In this document: positions 38,655 through 47,550 of the stretch, piece by piece | How positions within the stretch are numbered: the first letter of the stretch is position 1 | Layout: each line of letters opens with the position of its first letter | Origin: an uncultured Eubacteriales bacterium | Lineage (GTDB): Bacteria > Bacillota > Clostridia > TANB77 > CAG-508 | Assembly (NCBI GenBank): GCA_948443845.1 | Contig: CAOJUE010000012.1 | Span: 1-56,820 of the forward strand | Direction of reading: 5' to 3' | DNA length: 56,820 nt | The notes under the pieces: model-generated | Seen by the model: the letters and a program-made list of their open reading frames with translations, nothing else | Databases searched by the model: none | What the model was told of the DNA's origin: nothing | Position numbers and translations under genes: made by a program

Positions 38655-39393
38655 GAAGTGCTAGCACATCTAAGATTTCGTGATAAAAATCTTTTCTGGT
38701 TTTCTCGCCTTTTTGAATTTTGTTAAAAATTTTGCCGTCTTTCAAAAAAAGAATTTTGTTGCAATAGCTAGCAGATACAGGATCGTGTGTTACCATTAAA
38801 ATGGTGGCTTTCATGTTTTGGTTCATGTCTTCCATGATTTCAAGCAATTGTCTAGCTGATTTGGAGTCTAAACTTCCCGTTGGTTCGTCTGCCAAAATAA
38901 TTTTGGGGTTATTGACAATAGCTCTGCAAGCCGCACATCGTTGTTTTTGCCCACCAGAAACTTGGTATGGATATTTATTCAAAATTTCTTCAATGCCTAA
39001 TTTTTTGGCAATTTCCAAAATTCGTGTATCGATTTCTTTTTCTGGCACTTGATTAATGGTTAAAATTAAGGCAATATTTTCCTCAATAGTCAAAGTATCT
39101 AATAAATTGAAATCTTGAAAAATGAAACCTAGATTTTTCCTACGAAATTGGGCAATATCATCTTCTTTGATTTCTGTAATATCTTGATTTTCCAAATAAA
39201 TATGTCCAGCACTTACCGTATCAATCGTGGAAATGCAGTTCAAAAGCGTGGTTTTTCCGCTTCCGCTTGCCCCCATAATGCCAATGAATTCGCCTTCTTC
39301 AACATCAAAACTAATGTCGTCGATTGCCTTTGTCAGATTGTCCTTATTTCCATAAAATTTCTGAATTTGCTCCACTTTTAATATTTTTTTCAA
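38626..39393 (-). CDS. bceA: BceA-type ABC transporter ATPase
   Basis: 255 residues from the TTG at 39393, chosen because GGAG stands 8 bases before it and LKKILKVEQIQKFYG is the family start. Walker A MGASGSGKTTLLN, Q-loop FIFQDFNLLD, signature YQVSGGQKQRCA, Walker B IILADEPTGSLD, H-loop THD. The Walker A Gly here is coded without a CGG, in contrast to ftsE. The stop overlaps bceB by 29 bases. Confidence 0.95.
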   Translation of the reverse strand: MKKILKVEQIQKFYGNKDNLTKAIDDISFDVEEGEFIGIMGASGSGKTTLLNCISTIDTVSAGHIYLENQDITEIKEDDIAQFRRKNLGFIFQDFNLLDTLTIEENIALILTINQVPEKEIDTRILEIAKKLGIEEILNKYPYQVSGGQKQRCAACRAIVNNPKIILADEPTGSLDSKSARQLLEIMEDMNQNMKATILMVTHDPVSASYCNKILFLKDGKIFNKIQKGEKTRKDFYHEILDVLALLGGEQNDVR

Positions 39394-39479
39394 ATTCCTC
39401 ACTCCTTCTAAAATTTTGTCCATTTTTGAATGGCTAATTTTAATGTATCTTATTTTTAGGAGACTTTGTATAGAAAATG

Positions 39480-39517
39480 TTTGAATGAATCTTACACTTT
39501 TGTAAGATTCATTCAAA
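39480..39517. promoter_or_regulatory. 17-bp perfect palindrome, probable BceR operator of bceAB
   Basis: Arms TTTGAATGAATCTTACA and its complement around CTTT. The core CTTACA-N4-TGTAAG matches the BceR-type consensus TNACA-N4-TGTAA. About 90 bases before bceA, which is encoded next to its own two-component system. Confidence 0.8.
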
Positions 39518-39583
39518 ATAAATACTTTCTTTTAAAAAATCTGCTAAAATCAAGTGAGAGCATATTTTTCACATTATGTCAAG

Positions 39584-39612
39584 TTGACATTTCCCCAAAA
39601 ATATGATATAAT
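39584..39612 (+). promoter_or_regulatory. Perfect plus-strand promoter facing the bceS 3' end
   Basis: TTGACA, 17-base spacer, TATAAT, flanked by an imperfect inverted repeat (CATATTTTTCACAT.. / ..ATTGTGAAAAT). No plus-strand gene follows, so it would make an antisense transcript over bceS. Confidence 0.65.
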
Positions 39613-39644
39613 AAAAGTTAGGGCATATTGTGAAAATCAACGCT

Positions 39645-40655
39645 TTATTGCTCGATTTTTTTCTCCCTCGGAATCGTAATCGTGATTTTGGTAAATTCAT
39701 TTTCTTTGCTTTCTGCCTCAATTCCCATTCCTAATTGTTCACACAATTTTTGGCATAAATACAGCCCAATTCCTGTGGATTTAGTTTGCCTTCTGCCATT
39801 GGTTCCTGTAAAACCTTTTTCAAAAATTCGGTCAAGTTCGCTTGGCTTGATTCCAATTCCGTTATCTTGAATCCATAATTTCACGTTTTTCGCATTTTCT
39901 TCACTTCCAATCAAAACCTCTTGAGCCTTCTCCTTTTTATATTTGATACTATTGACAATTATTTGATTTACAATAAATTCCAGCCATTTTTCATCCGTGT
40001 ATGCGTCGGTTTGAACGTTGCTAAGTTCCACTTTGATTTGATTTTGTATCATACTTTTCTTATTTCTCGCCAAAACATTTCGGATCACTTCTTCTAAATT
40101 AACTTTTCGAATCATAAAATCATTGGAAACACAATCTAATCTTGCATAAAACAAGGCTTGTTCCACAAAATTATTGATTTCTTCTATTTCATCATCCATT
40201 TTATTGGTCAATTCTGACTTGTGATTTTCGCACAACAATTTCGCCGAAGTAATCGGAATTTTTATCTCATGCACCCAACTTTCGATGTATTCTTTATAAT
40301 CCTTCTGCGCTTTTTGGGATTTTGACACATTTTCAAGCATGGATTTATTCGCTCTTTTTAAGATTTTGTAATATGCCAAATCTTCGCTATTTTTCGGCTT
40401 TTTCATCACTTCTGAAAGCAAATATTTTTCTGGCAAATTCTCTAAAATTGCTTCGATTTCTTGTAAGTATTTCTTTTTCCTTTGAAATGCCATGAAAAAT
40501 CCTGTTACAAAAAATAGGCTGTAAATTGTCAGTAAAATAAAAATAACGTTTTTGTCAATTTGCAACGCATTTGTGTAGGCAAAAATGATGATGCAAAAGA
40601 TGAGAAATGCGAGTATGGAATTTATCTGATCTTTGATATAGCTTGTGAATTTCAT
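39645..40655 (-). CDS. bceS: BceS-type intramembrane-sensing histidine kinase
   Basis: 336 residues. Two membrane helices (14-31, 37-55) with almost no outside loop, then His129 in ESWVHEIKIPITSAKL, and ATPase motifs NSIKYKKE, DNGIGIKPSE and TGIGLYLCQKLC. This lack of a sensor domain marks the Bce/intramembrane class, whose signal comes from the transporter. It overlaps the regulator gene by 4 bases. Confidence 0.93.
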   Translation of the reverse strand: MKFTSYIKDQINSILAFLIFCIIIFAYTNALQIDKNVIFILLTIYSLFFVTGFFMAFQRKKKYLQEIEAILENLPEKYLLSEVMKKPKNSEDLAYYKILKRANKSMLENVSKSQKAQKDYKEYIESWVHEIKIPITSAKLLCENHKSELTNKMDDEIEEINNFVEQALFYARLDCVSNDFMIRKVNLEEVIRNVLARNKKSMIQNQIKVELSNVQTDAYTDEKWLEFIVNQIIVNSIKYKKEKAQEVLIGSEENAKNVKLWIQDNGIGIKPSELDRIFEKGFTGTNGRRQTKSTGIGLYLCQKLCEQLGMGIEAESKENEFTKITITIPREKKIEQ

Positions 40656-41320
40656 ATTTTATACCCTTGTCCTCTTTTTGTTTCAATCAAATTTTCGATT
40701 CCTAAGTCTTTTAATTTTTCCCTTAATCTAGTAACAATCACACTTAAACTATTATCGTCTGCATAAACGCCATTGTCCCACAAAAAATCGATGATATCTG
40801 CTCTGGCAATGATTTTGTCTTTGTTGGAAAAGAGATAGGATAAGGTTTTGATTTCAGTTTTTGTCAGTTCGATTTCTTTTTCGCGGTAGGTTAAAGTGGA
40901 TTTTAGAATGTCTAGCACAATTCCTTTGTATTCGATTTTGCGGTCTTGGTCTTCGGTGGAATACGTTCTGTTTAATAAATTTTTGATTCTGGCTAGTAAA
41001 ATGGGGACATTGTATGGTTTTTCGATATAGTCATCTGCCCCTCTCATGATTCCATTTAACTCATCCATGGCACTATTTTTACTCGTTACAAAAATAATCG
41101 GAATTTTGGATTTTGTTCTAATTTTACTACAAATTTCGTAACCATCTTTTTGGGGCAAATTAACGTCTAATAAAATTAAATGGCTTTCTCTATTTAAAAT
41201 TTGTTGTTCAACATTTTCAAAGTCTGTTATTAAATCCACTTCATAGCCACTGTTTTGTAATAAAATTTTCAATTCTTCTCGAATTTCTTTGTCATCTTCA
41301 ACAATTACGATTTTTGGCAT
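40652..41320 (-). CDS. bceR: BceR-type response regulator
   Basis: 222 residues. Receiver with EDDKE, Asp52 in LILLDVNLPQKDGYE, the VTSKNS Thr/Ser and KPYN Lys; the OmpR-type winged helix ends KRGQGYKI. Predicted to bind the palindromes at 39480 and 30733. Confidence 0.93.
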   Translation of the reverse strand: MPKIVIVEDDKEIREELKILLQNSGYEVDLITDFENVEQQILNRESHLILLDVNLPQKDGYEICSKIRTKSKIPIIFVTSKNSAMDELNGIMRGADDYIEKPYNVPILLARIKNLLNRTYSTEDQDRKIEYKGIVLDILKSTLTYREKEIELTKTEIKTLSYLFSNKDKIIARADIIDFLWDNGVYADDNSLSVIVTRLREKLKDLGIENLIETKRGQGYKI

Positions 41321-41341
41321 ACTCTCTCCTTAAAACTTGAA

Positions 41342-41363
41342 AAGGACGATTGGTATCGTCCTT
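41342..41363 (-). terminator. Terminator of the ftsE-to-ctp operon
   Basis: AAGGACGAT/ATCGTCCTT perfect 9-bp stem, 4-base loop, T-rich tail, 6 bases after the ctp stop. Confidence 0.85.
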
Positions 41364-41368
41364 CTTCT

Positions 41369-42580
41369 TTACTGTTTTAGCATTTCTAACGCTTTATTTA
41401 ACTGCTCATCAATCTCTTCCTGTCCTTCTGCTTCTGGAACTAATTGTACCGCAAAATCTGGATTGATTCCTTTTTTATTAATTTGTGTTTCATTTGGCGT
41501 GAAATATTCGGCTGTTGTTAATTTCAAAACGCTTCCGTCAGATAACGAAAATACATTTTGAATAACACCTTTTCCATAGGTTGTTGTTCCTACAATTTTG
41601 GCTTCTTTGTTGTCTTGCAAACAACCCACTAATATTTCGGAAGCACTTGCAGAATATCCATTGACAAGTACGATGATATCCATATCAATCATAACATCTT
41701 GTTTGGCAACCGTTGTTTCGGTTTGACCTTTTGAATTTTTGGTAATTAACATTTTTTTATCTTTGGGAACAATCATATCTGCAATTTTCAACGCTTCATC
41801 TACTAAACCACCTGTATTATCTCTTAAATCAATGATTAATTTTTGGGCGCCTTTTCCTTGAAGGTCTTTAAAGGCTGTTTCAAATTCGTCGCTACATCCT
41901 TCATCAAAGGTGGATAATTTGATATAACCAATATTGTTTTCCAACATTTCATTTTTTACATGATATACTTTAATGGCTTTTCGTTCCACATCCATGGTCA
42001 CATATTGATTATCTCTTATGACTTTTAATTTGACCATGGTTCCTTCTTCTCCTTTAATTTTGGAAGAAACTTTGGCAGTATCTTGCCCAATTACGCTTTC
42101 GCCATCTACTTCGACAATATAATCATTAGCTTGCAAACCAGCAGCTTCTGCGGGAGAACCTTCAATTGGTTCGATTACAACAACATTTCCTGCCACATCT
42201 TGTGTCATATAAATACCGATTCCTACATAGTTTCCTAATGTGTTGATTTGGTATTCTTCCCATTCTTCGGCTGTCATGTATTCTGAATATTCATCATCTA
42301 ATCCATTGACATAACCTTTAATGGTTTCGTCCATGACTTTTTTCTCGTCTACTTCTCCTATGTAATATTCGTCAATCAACTTTCTGAAATCTTTTAGGGC
42401 ACTCGAAATGGTATTGATATTTTGCTTCGAATTTTCGCCAATTTCTCCTGTGACTAAAAAATAGTTTTGTTCCATGCAGTTAAAGGCTGCATAACATGTG
42501 ATTACCGCTGTGATACAAGCCACAAAGACAATCACTAAAATACATTTATAAATTATTTGTTTTCTTTCATAACTTTCCAT
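41369..42580 (-). CDS. ctp: C-terminal processing peptidase (S41 family)
   Basis: 403 residues. N-terminal membrane anchor (12-33), PDZ domain (about 90-175; SPAEAAGLQANDYIVEVDG), then protease core with DLRDNTGGLVDEAL, catalytic Ser in NGYSASASEILVG and Lys in TTYGKGVIQ. It sits with FtsEX and M23 hydrolases, consistent with control of septal hydrolases. Confidence 0.95.
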   Translation of the reverse strand: MESYERKQIIYKCILVIVFVACITAVITCYAAFNCMEQNYFLVTGEIGENSKQNINTISSALKDFRKLIDEYYIGEVDEKKVMDETIKGYVNGLDDEYSEYMTAEEWEEYQINTLGNYVGIGIYMTQDVAGNVVVIEPIEGSPAEAAGLQANDYIVEVDGESVIGQDTAKVSSKIKGEEGTMVKLKVIRDNQYVTMDVERKAIKVYHVKNEMLENNIGYIKLSTFDEGCSDEFETAFKDLQGKGAQKLIIDLRDNTGGLVDEALKIADMIVPKDKKMLITKNSKGQTETTVAKQDVMIDMDIIVLVNGYSASASEILVGCLQDNKEAKIVGTTTYGKGVIQNVFSLSDGSVLKLTTAEYFTPNETQINKKGINPDFAVQLVPEAEGQEEIDEQLNKALEMLKQ

Positions 42581-42601
42581 TGTTTCTTCCTTTCTTTTCC
42601 G

Positions 42602-43819
42602 TTATGGTAAATATGGAGTTGGGTTTACACATTTTCCGTTGACACGAACTTCAAAATGTAAGTGGTTTCCAGTTGAATTTCCCGTTGAGCCGACTTGACC
42701 AATGACTTGCCCTTGACTTACTTGAGCACCTTCTGTTACAGCTCTTGTTCCAGATAACATGTGAGCATACAACGTCATCGTGCCATCTCCGTGGCTAATA
42801 ACGATATATTCGCCATAACTCTTATAACTACCGTTTGGACGTCTCAATGCGGTTGAAATGACTACTTTTCCAGCTTTGGCTGCCATAATCGGGGTTCCTG
42901 CATTGCATGCCCAATCAACACCTGTATGTTGTCCCGAACGAGTTTGATATTTTCCATAACCTGTTGTAATCCCCCCTCTCGATTTCCCTGACAAAGGGCT
43001 AATAAATCCAGCTGTACTCGGTGCAGTTGGTGTTACTGCTCCACCTGATGCTTTTTGTCTTGCTCTTCTTTCAGCCTCTTCTTGCTCTGCAATTTTTGCC
43101 AACTGTCTTTGGATATCTTTTTTGTCTTGCTCAAATTCTTCTAATTGTTGCTGTAATTCTCTCTCCTCTGCTGATAAATTTCCCATCAAAGAATTTTTTT
43201 CACCTACTAAAACGGTCAATGTATTTCTTTTGATTTCGGCTTGCTCTTTTGAGGTTTCCACTTGATTTTTTGAACTTTGTAAATCATTTTTCTCATTTTC
43301 AATTTGAACTCTAGTGGCTTCTATACCATTTAGTAATTCGGTATCGAATTCGGCTAGTTGCTCAATTAAATAATATTTTGAAATGAAATCGGCTAACCCA
43401 TTGGAACTAAGAAGCATATCTAAATAAGAGGTTGTGCCTGTTTCGTACATGGCAACTAATCGTTTATTTAGCAATTCTTGTTGTTCCGCAAATTTCCTTT
43501 CCTGCTCTTGCAGATTGGCTTCTTTTTCGGTGATTTGTGTTTGCAAGGTTGAAATTTTGGTTTCTAAATCGTCAATTTCGCCTTCGTAGGTATTGATTTG
43601 TGAGTTGTAATTAGTGATTTGCCTTTGGGTTTCGCTCATTTGGGTTTTTACATCATTGATTTCCGAATTGATTTCTTTGATTTTTCCATCAATATCATTT
43701 TGTTGATTTTTTAAATCACTTTTTTGGTCGGCATAAACCACGAATGCATTTGATATTAGCATAATAATTAGAACTATAATACTAATATATTCAATTTTCC
43801 TTAAATTATTAATTTTCAT
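42602..43819 (-). CDS. M23-family peptidoglycan endopeptidase with coiled coil (EnvC-like) 1
   Basis: 405 residues. Signal peptide/anchor (10-30), a long coiled coil (32-240), then LytM domain with GQHTGVDWACNAGTPI, ALRRPNGS and GNSTGNHLHFEVRVNG. The Zn ligands HxxxD and HLH are present, so it is probably catalytic. EnvC-type proteins are driven by FtsEX. In-frame CGG absent, in contrast to its neighbour. Confidence 0.93.
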   Translation of the reverse strand: MKINNLRKIEYISIIVLIIMLISNAFVVYADQKSDLKNQQNDIDGKIKEINSEINDVKTQMSETQRQITNYNSQINTYEGEIDDLETKISTLQTQITEKEANLQEQERKFAEQQELLNKRLVAMYETGTTSYLDMLLSSNGLADFISKYYLIEQLAEFDTELLNGIEATRVQIENEKNDLQSSKNQVETSKEQAEIKRNTLTVLVGEKNSLMGNLSAEERELQQQLEEFEQDKKDIQRQLAKIAEQEEAERRARQKASGGAVTPTAPSTAGFISPLSGKSRGGITTGYGKYQTRSGQHTGVDWACNAGTPIMAAKAGKVVISTALRRPNGSYKSYGEYIVISHGDGTMTLYAHMLSGTRAVTEGAQVSQGQVIGQVGSTGNSTGNHLHFEVRVNGKCVNPTPYLP

Positions 43820-43839
43820 TTTATCCCTCCATATTTTAT

Positions 43840-45080
43840 TTATATTTCTTCTTTTGAATCTACATCTAATTCTACAATTTCACTCTGGTCTTGTGTATTT
43901 TCCTCGGTTGGTTGCAAATAATCAAGTGGACTTACATATTCGCCATCGATTCGAATTTCAAAATGTGCATGTGGACCTGTGGAATAGCCTGTTGAGCCAA
44001 CTTTTAAAACTGGTGTTCCACCGTGTAATGGTTTGTCCGAACTTCAACTAAAATTTCAGAGCCATGGGCATACAAAGTCGAAATTCCGCCACCATGGTCT
44101 AAAATAACCATATTTCCATACGCAGTGTTATAACTTGCTTTTGTAACAACTCCGCTATTGGCTGCCACAAACGTGGCACCAAAAGGAGCACTGATATCGG
44201 TTCCTGTATGCAGTTTGTAAACTCCTGTAATCGGATGGGTTCGCATGCCAAATGGCGAACTGATGCGCGTATAACCTGGAACTGGCCAAGCAAATGTCCC
44301 ACCAACATATTCGGCATTATTACTTGACAAAGATAGTAAACGAATTTCAGATTCAATTTCTTGCATTTGGACTTGGTATTCTTCTACTTGTTGTTGCAAA
44401 GCCAATTCTTCTGCATTTAATACTTGAATTCTTTGATTTTTGATGATGACTAAATTCGAAATCGCAATGCTTGCTTTTTCTAAATCACTTTTGGCTTCTT
44501 CTAAATTTTGCTTATCTTCTTGCAAAGTTTTCATCAAATCCGCTATTTTTTCTTTTTGCTCTTTTACAATATCTAACAGTTCCGAATCGGTTGTTGTGAT
44601 TTCTGAAATATAATAGTAATTGGAAAGAAACTCGGAAATTCCTTTTGAACTTAATAATAAGTCTAAATATGATGTTTCTCCCATTTCATACATGGCAACT
44701 AATCTTTTTTCTAGTAATTTTTTTTGTTTTTCATAACTATTGGTTACTTTGTTTAGTTGATTTTCTACGGTTTCTATTTTGTTTGATAATCGCTCTGATT
44801 TTGCGGTTAATTCTTCCATTTCGGTTTGTTTATCTAATATACTTTGTGTTAAATTGGAAACTTCAGCCACGGCAGAGGATAGTTCTTCGTTTACAAATTC
44901 TAGTTGTGAACTGAATTCTTCTGCTTGTTTTTCTATGTTTTCTTTCTTGCGTTCCAATTCGTCGATTTTATTTTCTTGATTGTGTTCAGCTGGTATTTCG
45001 TTTTCTTCTGCAAAAGATTGGATTACAATGCATGAAAATATTACTAAAATTACAAAACAAATTTTAATAATTTTTTTCAT
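43840..45080 (-). CDS. M23-family coiled-coil endopeptidase 2, read through two CGG shifts 16 bases apart
   Basis: 412 residues after skipping bases 44039 and 44023. Signal peptide, coiled coil (35-225), then LytM domain: HTGTDISAPFGATFV, YGNMVILDHGGG, TLYAHGSEILVEV, then G-QTIT and G-GTPVLKVGSTG, ending GYSTGPHAHFEIRIDG with the HAH zinc motif. Without both skips the protein lacks the last catalytic histidines. Length is 3n+2, as expected for two skipped bases. Between M23-1 and ftsX. Confidence 0.9.
44021..44023 (-). other. In-frame CGG, second +1 shift site in the M23-2 gene
   Basis: In the shifted frame ACA is followed by CGG T; skipping the C gives Gly353 and GGTPVLKVGSTG. Confidence 0.88.
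44037..44039 (-). other. In-frame CGG, first +1 shift site in the M23-2 gene
   Basis: P-site GTT, then CGG A, giving VEV-GQT, the conserved Gly-Gln turn of LytM domains (Gly348). Confidence 0.9.
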
Positions 45081-45081
45081 G

Positions 45082-45999
45082 TTAAACCTCCAAATATTTT
45101 TTCATGGATATGGAACTTCCAATCATACCAACGCCAATGCCCAGAATAACATAGGCAATCGCGATTAAGTTTACGATTTCTGGGAACTGCAAAAGTGTCA
45201 CTCCCATGATTTGCAAGATGTTGGATTGTTCAATGGTTTGAATCACGAAGTCATATATAGCACCTACAATCAAAATTGTAATTCCTGCTGCCAACACTCC
45301 AATAATGATGCCTTCAATAATAAATGGCCAACGAATAAAATGATTGGTGGCTCCTACATATTTCATAATGGAAATTTCTTTCCTTCTTGCATGAACCGTA
45401 AGTCTTATGGTATTGGCAATAATCGTAATGGAAATAATCAATAAAATCACAGAAATGATACCAATTGCAATTCGAATTCCCTTGGCAATGTTCATAAGGG
45501 TTGTAATCGTCACATTATTGCTTGTGATTTTTTTGACGTTATCCATGGCTCCAATTTTGGCTTCGATTTCGGTGGCTAGGCTTAAATCAGTCAAAGTTAC
45601 TATAAATGAAGCTGGAAAAATATTGTTTTCGCCTTCATAGGCTTCGAATAAATCTTGGTTGTCTTTTAGGTTTTCTTTCATTAAATCTAGCGCTTGTTGT
45701 TTACTTTTAAAAGTTGTTTGATTGACTCCATTTAATGCCTTTATTTTGGTTTCTAGTTCACTGATCTGATCGTCTGTTGCTTCATTTTGAATGAAAACTT
45801 CTATTCCTTGGCTTTTTTGTACTTGTTCTAACACACTATTTACGTTTTCGCCAATCGCAAAGAACGTTCCAAATAAAAACATGGCACAAATCATTGTAAT
45901 CAGTGATATCATCGTTGCTTTTTTATTTTTAAAAACATTTTTGATTCCTTCACGAATTAAATAATTACTTCCCACTATCATACCCACCTTTTTTATCAT
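45082..45999 (-). CDS. ftsX: Cell-division protein FtsX
   Basis: 305 residues. Four membrane helices (about 33-55, 180-205, 230-250, 275-300) with an outside loop between helices 1 and 2, and the internal block KEISIMKYVGATNHFIRWPF. With FtsE it signals to coiled-coil hydrolases outside. It overlaps ftsE by 35 bases. Confidence 0.95.
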   Translation of the reverse strand: MIKKVGMIVGSNYLIREGIKNVFKNKKATMISLITMICAMFLFGTFFAIGENVNSVLEQVQKSQGIEVFIQNEATDDQISELETKIKALNGVNQTTFKSKQQALDLMKENLKDNQDLFEAYEGENNIFPASFIVTLTDLSLATEIEAKIGAMDNVKKITSNNVTITTLMNIAKGIRIAIGIISVILLIISITIIANTIRLTVHARRKEISIMKYVGATNHFIRWPFIIEGIIIGVLAAGITILIVGAIYDFVIQTIEQSNILQIMGVTLLQFPEIVNLIAIAYVILGIGVGMIGSSISMKKYLEV

Positions 46000-46652
46000 C
46001 TCTCACAATTACGCCTGCATTAATTTCAATTACTCTTTTTTTCATGCTATCTACAATATCTTTTGCATGTGTGGCCATAACAACTGTTGTTCCTCTGCTA
46101 TTGATTTCATTTAATAAATTCATAATATCCCACGCGGTTTCTGGGTCTAAATTTCCCGTTGGCTCGTCTGCAATAATCATAGTTGGATTGTTGACTAATG
46201 CTCGTGCTAAAGCCACTCTTTGCTGTTCTCCACCAGACAATTCGTTTGGATACATTTTTGCCTTATTACTAAGTCCTACTAAAGACAAAACCATCGGAAC
46301 TTGTCTTCTGATATGTTTTGGCGTCGCTTTGACAATATACATAGCAAATGCGACATTTTCATAAACTGTCTTATCTGGCAACAAGCGGAAATCTTGAAAT
46401 ACAACCCCCATGCTTCTACGCAAATAAGGCACTCTTCTTGGCTTTAAATATGTAATATCTTTCCCATTGATAATAATATTACCACGTGAAACTTCTTCTT
46501 CTTTTAAAATTAATTTGATTAAAGTCGATTTTCCGTGAGCCAGATGCACCTACTAAAAATGCAAATTCGCCTTTGTCAATCGTAAAGGTTGCATCATGCA
46601 CGGCTTCTGTTCCTGTATCATATAATTTACTTACATTCTTAAATTCAATCAT
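45965..46652 (-). CDS. ftsE: Cell-division ATPase FtsE, read through one CGG shift inside the P-loop
   Basis: 228 residues, the family length, starting IEFKNVSKLYDTGTEAV. Skipping base 46535 after residue 39 gives GASGS-GKSTLIKL, a canonical Walker A (G35 to S42). Then FQDFRLLPDKTV, LSGGEQQRVALARALV, IIADEPTGNLD and H-loop. If CGG were read as Arg the ATPase would have no P-loop lysine in frame and would terminate. The shift must occur for a working FtsE. A -2 shift would put five residues between the Gly and GK, which breaks the motif. Confidence 0.94.
46533..46535 (-). other. In-frame CGG, +1 shift site in the ftsE P-loop
   Basis: P-site TCA, then CGG A; the C skipped yields Gly40 of GxxxxGKS. 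The most diagnostic site in the window. Confidence 0.95.
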
Positions 46653-46829
46653 GAAAAATTCTCCTCTTTGTTTCTTTAAAACCGAATTTTATCATTCTTA
46701 TCATTCTTATTTATCATACCAATAAATCAAAATAATTGCAATACTATATTTTACTTTTTTTGTTATTTTTTCACAATTATTTTTTAAATTTCCTTTTATT
46801 CTACCTATTTCGTTATTTTTCGACAAAAT

Positions 46830-47519
46830 TCAACTTTTTAATTCTTGCTCCGCTTTTTTGTAATCTGGCATATACTTTTGGACCATGTCCCAAAACATTT
46901 TGGAATGATCCATATGTTCCAAATGGCAAAGCTCATGTAAGCACACATACTCTATCGCACGAGGGCTATACATTACCACCTTTTGATTAATGCTGATATT
47001 TCTCGTACTCGAACAATTTCCCCATGTACTTTTCAAATTTTTGATTTTGTATTGATTTGGCTCAAGTTTGATCCTTGCCGTCATTTTTTTCATGGCTTTT
47101 TCGACTTCTTTTTCTGCTAATTCTTGATAAAAATTTTCAACCAATTCTTTCACTTTTTCCTTTGCATTTTCTTGATATTCCAAAGGCAAAGTTATCTCCA
47201 ATTTATGAAACCAAAATTTGACTTTTGGTTTCCCAATTTTCTCGTAAAAAATATGTAATATAACATCTTTTCCCAACACCCTGAAATTTTCACCATCGAC
47301 ATATTGCTTGGGATTTTCCACTTTTTTCTTTTGTTTTTCGATGTTTTTTAAAATCCAATCTGCTTTTTGCAAAAGAATTTCTTCGATTTTTTCTTGGGAT
47401 ATTTTTTTCGGAACACGCACCTTTACGATTCCGTCTTGTACACCAATATAGCAATTTTTTATTTTTTTTCTTTCTATGGTATATTCAATTATTCTACCGT
47501 TGACTTTCAAAATTTCCAA
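46830..47519 (-). CDS. YgjP-like metallopeptidase-domain protein (M48 fold)
   Basis: 229 residues. The zinc site is HELCHLEHMDHSKMFW near the C-terminus, preceded by LKSTWGNCSSTRNISIN, the hallmark of the YgjP/SprT-like family. Cytoplasmic; the role is unclear, and it often sits near restriction or stress loci. Confidence 0.92.
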   Translation of the reverse strand: MEILKVNGRIIEYTIERKKIKNCYIGVQDGIVKVRVPKKISQEKIEEILLQKADWILKNIEKQKKKVENPKQYVDGENFRVLGKDVILHIFYEKIGKPKVKFWFHKLEITLPLEYQENAKEKVKELVENFYQELAEKEVEKAMKKMTARIKLEPNQYKIKNLKSTWGNCSSTRNISINQKVVMYSPRAIEYVCLHELCHLEHMDHSKMFWDMVQKYMPDYKKAEQELKS

Positions 47520-47550
47520 TTCTATTTCTCCATTTTTTCATTTGAATGAT

